Positions 44,530 to 53,317 of a DNA stretch of 64,000 bases are shown in pieces. Made by a program: the position numbers and the translations under genes. Every line of letters begins with the position of its first letter. Position 1 is the stretch's first letter. The notes beneath the pieces were generated by a model, which worked only from the letters and a program-made list of their open reading frames with translations, was not told where the DNA came from and made no database searches. The stretch comes from Grimontia indica (GTDB lineage: Bacteria; Pseudomonadota; Gammaproteobacteria; Enterobacterales; Vibrionaceae): NCBI RefSeq assembly GCF_000333895.2, contig NZ_ANFM02000006.1, positions 124,001-188,000 on the forward strand, in the 5' to 3' direction.

Positions 44530-45870
44530 ATGGATAAGCAAAGCACTGCTGAACAACCCATAGGGAAGAGTGGCTTTCTTGAACGCTACTTCAAATTAAG
44601 TCAACACGGAACATCCGTTAAGAACGAACTGATTGGAGGGATCACCACTTTTGCCACAATGGCTTATATCATTTTCGTGAACCCCAATATTATGTCGGCG
44701 TCCGGTATGGATCCCGGGGCACTATTTGTAGCAACCTGTATCGGCGCAGCGATCGGTACTCTAATGATGGGCCTGTTTGCTAACTGGCCAGTGGGCCTTG
44801 CACCGGGCATGGGCTTAAATGCTTTCTTCGCTTTCACGGTAGTGGGCGAAATGGGCTATAGCTGGCAAGTTGCTCTCGGCGCAGTATTCATCTCAGGTGT
44901 CATTTTCGTTGGCCTAAGTGTTTCGCGCGTTCGAGAGTGGATCATCAACAGCATCCCTTCTTCACTGCGCTATGCCATGACAGCGGGCGTGGGTCTATTT
45001 CTCGGTATTATCGGCTTAAAAAGCGCTGGGATTGTGGTTGGCAGCCCTGCCACTTTGGTAACGCTTGGCGACTTTACTCAGCCACCTGCCATTCTCGCTG
45101 CTGTGTGCTTCTTCATCATTTCTGTATTGGCAGTTAAGCAAGTTTTCGGTGCCGTTCTAATCGGGATTTTCGGTACCACGCTGATCGGTTTAGGTCTCGG
45201 CCTTTTCGAATACGGCGGCATCTTTTCAGCGCCACCAAGCATCGCACCCACCTTTATGGCAATGGACATTGCGGGCGCTCTGAATGTCGGCATGATCAGT
45301 ATCATTCTTGCCTTCCTGTTTGTGAACATGTTCGATACCGCGGGCACACTCATGGGCGTGGCTGAACGTGCCAATCTCATTAACAAAGAAACAGGCAAGA
45401 TTGATGGCCTGCCAAAAGCGCTGAAAGCGGACAGTATGTCCAGCGTTATTGGTGCATGTTTCGGTTGCCCACCAGTGACCAGTTACGTCGAAAGTGCTTC
45501 AGGTGTTTCAGCGGGAGCACGTACCGGACTGTCAGCTATCGTCGTGGGTGTTCTGTTTCTGGCAGCCATTTTCCTCTCACCATTGGCAGGAATGATCCCG
45601 GCTTACGCCACTGCAGGTGCACTCATTTATGTCGCTTTTCTCATGATGAGCAGCATCCGTCACGTGAACTGGGATGACTTTACTGACTCTGTGCCAGCCG
45701 CTGTCACCGCATTAATGATGCCGCTGACTTTCTCTATTTCAAACGGTATCGCACTTGGGTTTATTACTTACACCGTACTCAAGGCGGGCACAGGAAAGTT
45801 CTCGGATATTTCCATCGCCATGTATGTATTGAGCATTCTGTTTGTGTTCAAACTGATCATCCTCGGATAA
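44530..45870 (+). CDS. NCS2 purine permease, AzgA-like (hypoxanthine/guanine type)
   Basis: A 446-aa membrane protein with 12-14 spans. The AzgA-like subgroup is marked by KNELIGGITTFATMAYIIFVNP at the N-terminus, GPGMGLNAFFAF-like APGMGLNAFFAFT, NMFDTAGTLMGVAERA and CFGCPPVTSYVESASGVSAGARTG. Relatives (PbuG, PbuO, GhxP/GhxQ) import hypoxanthine, guanine or adenine with protons. AAGGA lies before the ATG. It lies 90 bases after the HIU hydrolase gene and ends in its own terminator. Confidence 0.88.
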   Translation: MDKQSTAEQPIGKSGFLERYFKLSQHGTSVKNELIGGITTFATMAYIIFVNPNIMSASGMDPGALFVATCIGAAIGTLMMGLFANWPVGLAPGMGLNAFFAFTVVGEMGYSWQVALGAVFISGVIFVGLSVSRVREWIINSIPSSLRYAMTAGVGLFLGIIGLKSAGIVVGSPATLVTLGDFTQPPAILAAVCFFIISVLAVKQVFGAVLIGIFGTTLIGLGLGLFEYGGIFSAPPSIAPTFMAMDIAGALNVGMISIILAFLFVNMFDTAGTLMGVAERANLINKETGKIDGLPKALKADSMSSVIGACFGCPPVTSYVESASGVSAGARTGLSAIVVGVLFLAAIFLSPLAGMIPAYATAGALIYVAFLMMSSIRHVNWDDFTDSVPAAVTALMMPLTFSISNGIALGFITYTVLKAGTGKFSDISIAMYVLSILFVFKLIILG

Positions 45871-45877
45871 CTAATAA

Positions 45878-45904
45878 AGGGGCACAAAGAGGCCCCTAAT
45901 TTTT
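45878..45904 (+). terminator. Terminator after the AzgA-like permease
   Basis: Stem AGGGGC / GCCCCT with an 8-base loop, followed by AATTTTTAATTTTT. Confidence 0.8.
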
Positions 45905-46011
45905 AATTTTTCGTTTCAAAAGGACCAACGACGTCCCAAGGGGTAATTCGATATTCACCACTAACGCTGCCGCATTAAAAAAGGAACGCAGGCAGCTTAA
46001 AGGAAGAAGTT

Positions 46012-47445
46012 ATGAAACTGCTCTATGAATTAAACGATAAACCACCTGCAGGCTCCACAGTCCTGCTAGCCATACAACACATGCTTGCCTCTATCGGCGG
46101 TATTATTGCTGTACCACTCATTGTTGGCACTGCCATTGGCCTACCAACCAGTGACGTTGTCACTCTTATTAATGCTGCACTATTCATCTCAGGTGCTTTT
46201 ACCATAATACAGTGTATTGGCGTGGGCCCTGTAGGCATCAGACTGCCAGTCGTCATGGGTTCCAGCTTTGCATTTCTAGGGATAGCTATCGGCATAGGTA
46301 AGGCTGACGGTGTTTCTGGGATTATGGGCGCTGCACTGGTTGGCGCGTGCATGGTGATCGTCTCCGCCTTCTTTATGGAGCAAATCCGTAAACTCTTTCC
46401 ACCGGTTGTCAGTGGTGTTGTCGTTACGCTGATTGGTTTAACCATACTGCCCGTTGCCATGAACTGGGTGGGTGACGCGCCGGCAGGCAGCGAACATTTT
46501 GCAACACTACCCAAGCTTTTCCTTGCTGCCGTTTCTCTTCTAGTTGTTTTGCTCGTTGCGACTTACGCAAAAGGCTCAGTAGCTGCATCAGCGATTGTCA
46601 TCGGCTTGGCTGGCGGGTACTTGGTGGCACTGAGTATGGGCATGGTGGACATGAAACAAATCGGCGAAGCAAGTTGGTTCGCGACACCTGACCCTCTCAA
46701 GTTTGGACTCAGCTTTTCATGGCCAGCCATCGTGAGTATGTGTCTTGCCTATATTGTCGTGATCGCAGAAGCTACAGGCGATTTCCTTGCACTTGCTAGC
46801 AATTGTCACCGTACGATTTCAGGTAAAGACCTCAAACGCGGTCTACTGGGCGATGGCATTGGTAGTGCGGTAGGGTCATTATTTGGAGCCATGCCATTAG
46901 CTTCATTCAGCCAGAATGTCGGCATCGTTGGTATCACTGGCGTAGCAAGCCGTTACGTGGTGGGCACCGCAGGTGCTCTATTGATCCTTGCTGGACTTTT
47001 CCCGAAATTCGGAGCACTAGCGGTGACAGTACCAAAACCAGTGCTTGGTGGCGTCGGTTTCATCATGTTCGGTATGATTGCCTATGCGGGTATCCGTATG
47101 TTGGTGAAAGCTGCCGACACACGCCGCAATGCTCTTGTGATTTGTGTCTCCTTGGCAGCAGGGCTTGCTGTCACTATCAAGCCTTCTCTGCTTCAGCATC
47201 TGCATCATGATGTCGCTCAGCTTCTTCACTCGGGTATTACCACGGGTACCATCGTGGCTGTTGTTCTGAATCTGGTGCTTCCGAAGTCGAAAGAAGATGT
47301 CCATGCTGAAAAGCAGGCTGAAGAGGAGGAAATGAACAGCGATCATTCGATCCCGCTAAGTGAAGACACTGCGGAGCCTGCAATGGCTAGCACTTCTTCT
47401 CAGAGTGATGTGTCGACAGATCAACCCTCTAAACCGACGCAATAA
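46012..47445 (+). CDS. NCS2 xanthine/urate permease
   Basis: A 477-aa permease of the UraA/XanQ/UacT branch. It begins AIQHMLASIGGIIAVPLIVG, with the conserved Gln-His, and carries IAEATGDFLALASNCHRT and the NAT signature region LASFSQNVGIVGITGVASRYV. The C-terminal 40 residues are charged and Ser/Thr-rich, an unusual cytoplasmic tail. Xanthine or urate is the probable substrate, given its place next to urate-degrading genes. AGGAAGAAG precedes the ATG. Confidence 0.87.
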   Translation: MKLLYELNDKPPAGSTVLLAIQHMLASIGGIIAVPLIVGTAIGLPTSDVVTLINAALFISGAFTIIQCIGVGPVGIRLPVVMGSSFAFLGIAIGIGKADGVSGIMGAALVGACMVIVSAFFMEQIRKLFPPVVSGVVVTLIGLTILPVAMNWVGDAPAGSEHFATLPKLFLAAVSLLVVLLVATYAKGSVAASAIVIGLAGGYLVALSMGMVDMKQIGEASWFATPDPLKFGLSFSWPAIVSMCLAYIVVIAEATGDFLALASNCHRTISGKDLKRGLLGDGIGSAVGSLFGAMPLASFSQNVGIVGITGVASRYVVGTAGALLILAGLFPKFGALAVTVPKPVLGGVGFIMFGMIAYAGIRMLVKAADTRRNALVICVSLAAGLAVTIKPSLLQHLHHDVAQLLHSGITTGTIVAVVLNLVLPKSKEDVHAEKQAEEEEMNSDHSIPLSEDTAEPAMASTSSQSDVSTDQPSKPTQ

Positions 47446-47457
47446 GCCCTCCGTGTC

Positions 47458-47495
47458 AGCCCCGATTTTCTTAGAATCTCGGGGCTATTCTTTTT
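47458..47495 (+). terminator. Terminator between permease and deaminase genes
   Basis: Stem AGCCCCGA / TCGGGGCT with a 13-base loop, then ATTCTTTTT. The deaminase SD begins 16 bases later, so read-through or a separate promoter is needed for the next gene. Confidence 0.75.
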
Positions 47496-47515
47496 CCAGC
47501 AAAGGATACAAATAC

Positions 47516-48883
47516 ATGGCGACTACCTGGATTAAAAATCCTCTCGCGATTTGGACTGGAACGAATGATGACGCAGCCGGCGGCATTGTTGTTCAAGGAA
47601 ACACCATAGTAGAAGTGGTCGCCAAAGGCGCTGCTCCCACCCAACCATTCGACCATACCCTGGATGCTTCAGAGCATGTTGTGTTACCCGGCTTGGTTAA
47701 CGCCCATCACCATTTCTACCAGACGCTCACCCGTGCTTATCCCGATGCTTTGGACAAAGAGCTATTCCATTGGCTTAAGGCGCTATATCCCGTTTGGGCT
47801 GGCCTTGATGAAGAAATGATGCAGCTGGGTACAGAGCTCGCTAGTGCTGAGTTGCTGCTCTCCGGTTGTACCACAGCTTCCGATCACCATTACTTAATCC
47901 CAGTTGGTTTGGAACACGCCATTGATATTCAGGTAGAAGCAACAAGAAAACTCGGTTTGCGAACTGTACTCACCAGAGGATCAATGAGTCTTGGTGAAGA
48001 TCAGGGCGGGCTGCCCCCAAGGCACACCATTCAAACTGAACAAACCATCATTGATGATAGCGTTCGCCTAATCCGCGAATATCATCAACCTGAATTTGGC
48101 GGCATGACTCAAATTGCCCTCGCCCCCTGCTCTCCTTTTTCTGTCACCACAGAGCTCATGAAAGAAACGGCTCATGTTGCCAAACAACATGATGTGATGC
48201 TTCATACCCACCTTTGCGAGACCATAGACGAAGAGAATTTCTGTCTGGAGCGTTTCGGTTATCGTCCTGTTGACTACCTGGAAGAGGTAGGCTGGCTGCA
48301 TGACAGAACCTGGTTGGCACACGGCATACATTTCAACGACGAAGAGATCCGCAGGCTTGGACAATCTGGTATTGGAATTTGTCATTGCCCAAGTTCTAAC
48401 ATGATGCTCGCCTCAGGTATTTGCCGAAATCTAGAGCTAGAAGAAGCCGGCGCTTCTGTCGGGCTTGGCGTGGATGGCTCAGCATCAAATGATGGTTCCA
48501 ATCTGGTAAATGAACTACGAATGGCGACTTACATTCAACGGCTGAGATACGGTTCTGCCGAAGTCAGTCACTTTGATGCTTTTCGCTGGGCGACACAGGG
48601 CTCAGCGAGAAATATCGGCCGAAAAGACATCGGCAAGCTGGACAAAGGTATGTTGGCAGATATTGCTATGTTCAAGCTGGATGAAATTCAGTTCTCTGGC
48701 AGCCACGATCCTCTCGCTGCGCTAGTACTTTGTGGACACCATCGTGCAGACCGTGTCATGGTTAATGGTGATTGGCGCGTAGTTGATGGCGAATTGGTCG
48801 ATGTTGATAAGCAAGAGTTGATGGTAAGACACCGTGCAGCTGCAAGAAGGCTGGCTGATAAAGCTCAAAAACTAAGGCGCTAA
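47516..48883 (+). CDS. 8-oxoguanine deaminase-like amidohydrolase
   Basis: A 455-aa cytoplasmic metal-dependent hydrolase (COG0402). The motif NAHHHFYQTLTR (residues 62-73) is typical of the 8-oxoguanine deaminase group. Further metal ligands are in LHTHLCETIDE, LAHGIHF and VDGSASNDGSN. The reaction would be 8-oxoguanine plus water to urate plus ammonia, which directly feeds PuuD. I chose ATG 47516, with AAAGGA before it; the frame is open 52 codons upstream through the permease end in another phase. A different guanine or triazine-type substrate cannot be excluded. Confidence 0.78.
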   Translation: MATTWIKNPLAIWTGTNDDAAGGIVVQGNTIVEVVAKGAAPTQPFDHTLDASEHVVLPGLVNAHHHFYQTLTRAYPDALDKELFHWLKALYPVWAGLDEEMMQLGTELASAELLLSGCTTASDHHYLIPVGLEHAIDIQVEATRKLGLRTVLTRGSMSLGEDQGGLPPRHTIQTEQTIIDDSVRLIREYHQPEFGGMTQIALAPCSPFSVTTELMKETAHVAKQHDVMLHTHLCETIDEENFCLERFGYRPVDYLEEVGWLHDRTWLAHGIHFNDEEIRRLGQSGIGICHCPSSNMMLASGICRNLELEEAGASVGLGVDGSASNDGSNLVNELRMATYIQRLRYGSAEVSHFDAFRWATQGSARNIGRKDIGKLDKGMLADIAMFKLDEIQFSGSHDPLAALVLCGHHRADRVMVNGDWRVVDGELVDVDKQELMVRHRAAARRLADKAQKLRR

Positions 48884-48901
48884 AAAGCGCCTTAGTTTTT
48901 T
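48871..48901. terminator. Bidirectional terminator containing a stop codon
   Basis: Perfect 10-bp stem ACTAAGGCGC / GCGCCTTAGT with loop TAAAAA; the TAA in the loop is the stop of the deaminase gene. A run of seven T follows. It also serves the convergent DUF5519-type gene. Confidence 0.88.
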
Positions 48902-48914
48902 TGTCTTTGCCATA

Positions 48915-49499
48915 CTAATTATCAGCGCGCTTAACCGATTTCTTGCCGCTCAAGCTTTGCGCGTTGATCTCTTTGCCGGTGACATAGTTGAACGACGAAA
49001 CCACCAGCACGTAAACAACATCGACTTCAGTTTGAGTAGAAGGTGTGTAGATCATGACAAAGCCCTCCCAACCCAAACGTTTAGATGACCAAGGATGAAA
49101 GGTTGCCCAGTTGTTTTTTACCGCTTCTTTGGCTAATTCTGGCGGTAGTGAAGCATGGAGACTGCCGTCGGGGTGTAAATGAGCGAATTCTCTGCCACCG
49201 ACGATGGCCTGAGGGTTCGCAAGCGGAACACCGTCGCGAATCCAAAAACCTTCCGCACCTGGAAGAGAAAGCATTGAGCCTTGCAAAGATACATCAGGGA
49301 TCTTTGCTACCTTGTTTCTGAGTTCAGCAATCAGGTCAGCATCTGTTTTCACATTCAACTGCACATGAGGAACGCTCTCCGTCGTATCTGGAATAGCCGT
49401 AGTTCTTAGAGGAAGGTTTTCGGGTACACCGGCATTGGCTTTAAAGGCCACCGTAAATATCCATCCACAAAGCCAAAGCATACTTTTCAGTCTATCCAT
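48915..49499 (-). CDS. Exported DUF5519 (luciferase-domain) protein
   Basis: A 194-aa protein with an N-terminal signal peptide (LKSMLWLCGWIFTVAFKANA). The mature part contains VGGREFAHLHPDGSLHASLP and NNWATFHPWSSKRLGWEGFVMIYTP, which match the small family named luciferase domain or DUF5519. Its biochemical role is unknown. I chose ATG 49499, which AAGGG precedes at good spacing; the frame is open 28 codons further up, but that part is not conserved-looking. Divergent from a LysR gene that probably controls it. Confidence 0.65.
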   Translation of the reverse strand: MDRLKSMLWLCGWIFTVAFKANAGVPENLPLRTTAIPDTTESVPHVQLNVKTDADLIAELRNKVAKIPDVSLQGSMLSLPGAEGFWIRDGVPLANPQAIVGGREFAHLHPDGSLHASLPPELAKEAVKNNWATFHPWSSKRLGWEGFVMIYTPSTQTEVDVVYVLVVSSFNYVTGKEINAQSLSGKKSVKRADN

Positions 49500-49546
49500 C
49501 TTCATATCCCTTTGTTGAACCAACTCAGCTTGTCGCACGCAAACAA

Positions 49547-49582
49547 TGTACATCAGGATGATTGCCAGTAATATCGTGTACA
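49547..49582. promoter_or_regulatory. Two TGTACA palindromes 30 bp apart
   Basis: TGTACA at 49547-49552 (within ATGTACAT) and again at 49577-49582, exactly 30 bases apart, three helical turns. They lie in the divergent promoter between the DUF5519 gene and the LysR gene. Confidence 0.35.
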
Positions 49583-49613
49583 AACGGACTTCATAATTCG
49601 CTCAGGAAGAACA

Positions 49614-50499
49614 ATGATTGAATACCTCAAACATATGGCTATATTTGTCCGTGTTGTCGACGGTGGATCATTCCGAGCTGCCGCCAAACAGCTAAATCTT
49701 GCTCCTTCCCGAGTGAGCCAAACCATTTCAGACCTTGAAGATTACCTAGGGAAGACGCTGCTCTACCGCACTACAAGAAAGCTTTCCCTGACCAATGAGG
49801 GGCGCATGTTTTACCCTCGAGTGGTAGAAATGCTCAAGCAGGCAGAATTGGGGTTAAACGAGCTCAATGCTATCTCGGTGGAACCCGTCGGAGAATTGCG
49901 GATCTCGCTTCCGGCATTTCTTGCTTCCTCTGACGTATCCACTGCGCTAGCTGCGTTTACGCGCTTATACCCTCGCGTTTCCCTGTCAATTTCTTACACA
50001 GACATGCCCGTCAGCCTGATTGACGATGGGTATGATTTGAACGTACGGATTGGTTGGCTAGACGACAGTTCCATGCTTTCGAGAAAGCTGGGTGAATATC
50101 AGCGCGTTTTGGTCGCTGGCGCCGAATATGCCGCTTCTCACCCACCACCACAGCATCCAGACGATCTTGTTGATCTTGAGTGGTTAAGCTTCAAACATCG
50201 TAAGGACAGAATGGAGTTCATGTCTGGCGATGACAAAGTGCTCGTCGTTTTTAACAACTTTCAATTGCAAGTCGACACCATTGAAGCGCTTTGTCATCTC
50301 GCGCATCAAAATGCAGGGATCGCGATTTTACCGCAACATATCGCCGAGCCAGGGCTAAAATCTGGCGCGCTGGTGCAGCTTCTTCCGGATTAGTCTCTGC
50401 GTAAGCTTGGGCGATACGCGGTTTGGCCGGATAAAGCACGAAGAGAGAATCTGACGCTCTTGTTGGCTCGGTTTTTGGCAGACCAACTCGCGGAATGAG
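49614..50499 (+). pseudogene. LysR-family regulator with stop codon and frameshift near its end
   Basis: The first 259 codons encode a good LysR protein: HTH in residues 1-62 ([27 protein letters not shown]) and most of the effector domain. The frame stops at TAG 50391-50393 after LVQLLPD, where LysR proteins usually continue with Trp (TGG). Directly behind, the same frame resumes with [21 protein letters not shown], clearly the LysR C-terminus. Near 50468 one extra base shifts it, and the +1 frame gives [10 protein letters not shown] before TGA 50497-50499. Two lesions within 35 codons point to decay. The truncated 259-aa protein could still bind DNA. Confidence 0.75.
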
Positions 50500-50507
50500 C
50501 ACATAAA

Positions 50508-50536
50508 CAAACGCCCCTATTCTATTAGGGGCGTTT
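50508..50536. terminator. Bidirectional terminator after the LysR pseudogene
   Basis: Stem AAACGCCCCT / AGGGGCGTTT with a short AT-rich loop. It lies between convergent genes. Confidence 0.8.
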
Positions 50537-50565
50537 GACTTAATAGCGCTATTTGCAGTGGAAGT

Positions 50566-51522
50566 TTAACGCGCTAATTTACCTAAAGCTTCAGCCACCA
50601 TATCTACATTGCCAATACCACCAGAGGGCAAATAACCGCTACCGGAGAATCCCGTGAATGCTGACGGCGCTTCACCAATAAGCTCACTCATGGTCGTACC
50701 CTGCTTCGCGACAACAAATACGTTCGGGCCCGCTGTTTCAGTGAACGTCTGATCCGTCACTAAATTGCTGAGTGCTGAAACGCGTTTTTTGCGGTCAACA
50801 CTCCACCAGTTCGCCACAAAATTTGCCCCGCCAGGGTGACATTCTGCGGTAGCTTCTACCACTTCACCGAAAATGCTAAATGAATAGTCATGGCTACCCG
50901 GCACACTCACACTGAGTTGTGCAACATCACAGGTACCCGGAGTGGTATCAACCTGCGCGTTAATCATGTGCTCATTAAACATCGCGGTTTCCATCCCCAT
51001 TCTTTTCATCGCACCATAGTAAGCAGGAGAAGAGGTTTGGTAGCTCAATGCATATATATTGAAATCTGCACCGTTCGAACCGTCGTTATTGAACGTCGTC
51101 GCTGGTAGATTGGAAGTATTGATTGGTGTGCCCACATGAGCAAAAGCGACATTCTCATCAGTGAAAACTTCACCCTTGGCATCTGTCACTTGGATGACTT
51201 CGCACTGCAAAGAACGAATAATCAGCATGCCGAGGTTGTCTGAACCTTCGAACACAAACCCCATATCTGAAAGGCTGTTTACTGTAATGCCTGACGGAAC
51301 CAGCGAAGTTAGCGCATCCTTCTGGACAGCTATACCTCCCGCAATTTCCCGGCAGTTCGAGAAATCCACATCAGAGTTGCTGAAGCGCTTACCTTGATAA
51401 GACTGTTTGTGAGATTTCACAGTGTCAGCGCCTTTTGGGCTTCCTTCTTTCGCCATCACCGCTGGAGCAAGTGCCATTGAAGTAACAAGCGCTGTTGCTA
51501 AGGTGACTTTATTGATTGTCAT
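50566..51522 (-). CDS. Large exported protein of unknown function
   Basis: A 318-aa protein with a clear signal peptide (VTLATALVTSMALAPAVMA, about 24 residues). The mature part has four or more cysteines that could form disulphides (DFSNCREIAG, SLQCEVIQ, GTCDVAQ, AECHPGG), repeated Gly/Ser-rich loops and no membrane span. It ends with a helix MVAEALGKLAR. AAGGAG precedes the ATG. No family recognised; secreted or periplasmic location is the only firm inference. Confidence 0.6.
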   Translation of the reverse strand: MTINKVTLATALVTSMALAPAVMAKEGSPKGADTVKSHKQSYQGKRFSNSDVDFSNCREIAGGIAVQKDALTSLVPSGITVNSLSDMGFVFEGSDNLGMLIIRSLQCEVIQVTDAKGEVFTDENVAFAHVGTPINTSNLPATTFNNDGSNGADFNIYALSYQTSSPAYYGAMKRMGMETAMFNEHMINAQVDTTPGTCDVAQLSVSVPGSHDYSFSIFGEVVEATAECHPGGANFVANWWSVDRKKRVSALSNLVTDQTFTETAGPNVFVVAKQGTTMSELIGEAPSAFTGFSGSGYLPSGGIGNVDMVAEALGKLAR

Positions 51523-51692
51523 GCGAACTCCTTATCCATAGTCGTACTGTTTGTTGTACAGAAACCAATCTACAGCACCGTCATTAGCAACATAATCCGG
51601 CATTAAGTGAACTAATAATTCTGGAAATAAGCATTAATCCATATCGGTATATTCGACTAGGCCACCGTCTTAGGCTATGTGTTTTCGCAAAC

Positions 51693-51719
51693 AAAAACCC
51701 GCATTAGGCTGCGGGTTTT
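51693..51719 (-). terminator. Terminator after the FMN reductase gene
   Basis: On the minus strand, stem AACCCGCA / TGCGGGTT with a 6-base loop, followed by TTTGT. Confidence 0.85.
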
Positions 51720-51746
51720 ATCGGAGTAAATAGGAGAGTTAACTTG

Positions 51747-52289
51747 CTAGACTGGAGAAACAGCGCCCTCAAATTGACGCAATATTTCATCTAATTCTGC
51801 GGTAAGGCTTGTATCTGTTATGGCTTTGTTTTCCAAGTCAAAGTTGTCATAGAAACTCGGTAAACTAAATGTTCCGACGACATTACCACCAAAATGCGGA
51901 GCCCCCTCTTTAGCCAGCTTCAGTACTGTTTTTGCGCCACCTGGGCCAGGGGATGTCGCGAGCAAGATAATCGACTTTCCTTGATAGACGTTTCGATCGA
52001 TACGACTTAGCCAATCAAACAGGTTCTTAAATGCCACCGTAAAATTGCCATTGTGCTCAGCAAATGACACTACAATAGCGTCGGCATTTTCTATCCGCTT
52101 CTGGAAAGCGTAGGCACATCTCGGAATGCCATAATCCTCTTCCAAATCGCTATTGTAGATAGGTAAATCAAAGTCATTGATTTCTACATAGTCGACATCA
52201 GCGTTCTTTATCTTTCCCGCCGCATATTGGACGAGTTGCTTGTTAATTGATTTACGGCTGTTAGTTGCAGCAAAAGCGAGTATTTTCAT
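51747..52289 (-). CDS. NADPH-dependent FMN reductase family protein
   Basis: A 180-aa flavodoxin-fold enzyme. The FMN phosphate loop AATNSRKSINKQLVQYAA is at residues 8-25, and the family motif VSFAEHNGNFTVAFKNLFDW, where others have PEYNGS, lies near residue 75. It probably reduces FMN, quinones or azo compounds with NADPH. It lies 52 bases after a pirin gene on the same strand, and both are likely under the divergent LysR regulator at 53318. Confidence 0.85.
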   Translation of the reverse strand: MKILAFAATNSRKSINKQLVQYAAGKIKNADVDYVEINDFDLPIYNSDLEEDYGIPRCAYAFQKRIENADAIVVSFAEHNGNFTVAFKNLFDWLSRIDRNVYQGKSIILLATSPGPGGAKTVLKLAKEGAPHFGGNVVGTFSLPSFYDNFDLENKAITDTSLTAELDEILRQFEGAVSPV

Positions 52290-52341
52290 CGTTTAATCTC
52301 GTTCAATAATGATACTTGGGATAATCAATATCAGTCTGGTC

Positions 52342-53211
52342 TTAAAGCTGGCCCAACTCTCCGGCTTGATAGCGGGCAACAACCTCATTGATTTCTTGTT
52401 GTGAGCTCATTGCAAACGGTCCTTGCTGGACAAAGCTCTCGTTAATGGTTTCCCCAGACAACAGAGCAAAATGGCTATGCTTCTTGTTATCACCACGAAC
52501 TTTTAATACAGAAACATCTTTAGGGACGATTGAGACTGAATCCCCTTGATCTAGAACATGCCATTCATCGTCTATTTGATACTCGATTTTTCCTTCCACG
52601 GCATATAGCCAAGCATTGAAGCCATCTGGAATTTGGTGTTCAAAACCTGAACGCTCATCGGCAAAACCATCAAGAATGGTAAACGGCCATACCGAGGAAA
52701 CCTGTGTTTTCGCGCGGTTACTTTCTCCTAGCACCAGCCTGACGCGATACCCTTCTCCCACCAGCGTAGGCATGTCCTCTCGCTTCACATGAAGAGAGCT
52801 AGGCGACTCATGTTTCAACGTTGCCGGGAGATTCACGAAGATCTGCAAACCATGAATTTTCGCACCAAGTCTTGGTGCTTCGTCATGAACCGCGCCACGA
52901 CCAGCGTTCAGCCAATAGAGATCGCCCGCATGAATATCAAAGTCGTTGCCTAGCGAATCACGGTTGTTAAATTTGCCTTCTGTATCCTCAAACAGAACGG
53001 AAACCGCTGAGATACCCGCGTGTGGATGCGCACCGAATGTCGGTACTGTCATGGTGTAATGATCAACCATAATGATTGGGTCCATCGCCCCTTCAAATTG
53101 CGTATGGCGAAAACCAATACCCGTGAACCCTTCTCCAATATTCAATGGGCTGCCAGTAACATGCTTATCAAATACAGTACTCTGGTTTAATTGGGCTGCT
53201 GAATTCGTCAT
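52342..53211 (-). CDS. Pirin family protein
   Basis: A 289-aa bicupin of the pirin family. The metal site differs from the other pirin in this window: the first block reads FGAHPHAGISAV with HPHAG instead of HPHRG, and the second is VHDEAPR with Asp-Glu where IHSE is usual. The histidines and the glutamate that bind iron are retained. I chose ATG 53211 with GGAG eight bases before it; 12 further codons are open upstream. Cotranscribed with the FMN reductase gene; divergent from a LysR gene, a common arrangement for pirins induced by electrophiles. Confidence 0.82.
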   Translation of the reverse strand: MTNSAAQLNQSTVFDKHVTGSPLNIGEGFTGIGFRHTQFEGAMDPIIMVDHYTMTVPTFGAHPHAGISAVSVLFEDTEGKFNNRDSLGNDFDIHAGDLYWLNAGRGAVHDEAPRLGAKIHGLQIFVNLPATLKHESPSSLHVKREDMPTLVGEGYRVRLVLGESNRAKTQVSSVWPFTILDGFADERSGFEHQIPDGFNAWLYAVEGKIEYQIDDEWHVLDQGDSVSIVPKDVSVLKVRGDNKKHSHFALLSGETINESFVQQGPFAMSSQQEINEVVARYQAGELGQL

Positions 53212-53258
53212 TGCTCTACTCCGTTCTATTTGTTGGCTTAAAAACAATGTAACGAGTT

Positions 53259-53286
53259 GGATTCCAGATAAAAACCGTTAGAATCC
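53259..53286. promoter_or_regulatory. GGATTC-N16-GAATCC inverted repeat in pirin/lysR divergent promoter
   Basis: Six-base arms at 53259-53264 and 53281-53286, placed between the divergent pirin and LysR starts. A plausible LysR recognition region, but the arms are short. Confidence 0.3.
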
Positions 53287-53317
53287 GAACTCTACGTTCC
53301 ATAAATAGGACGATAAA

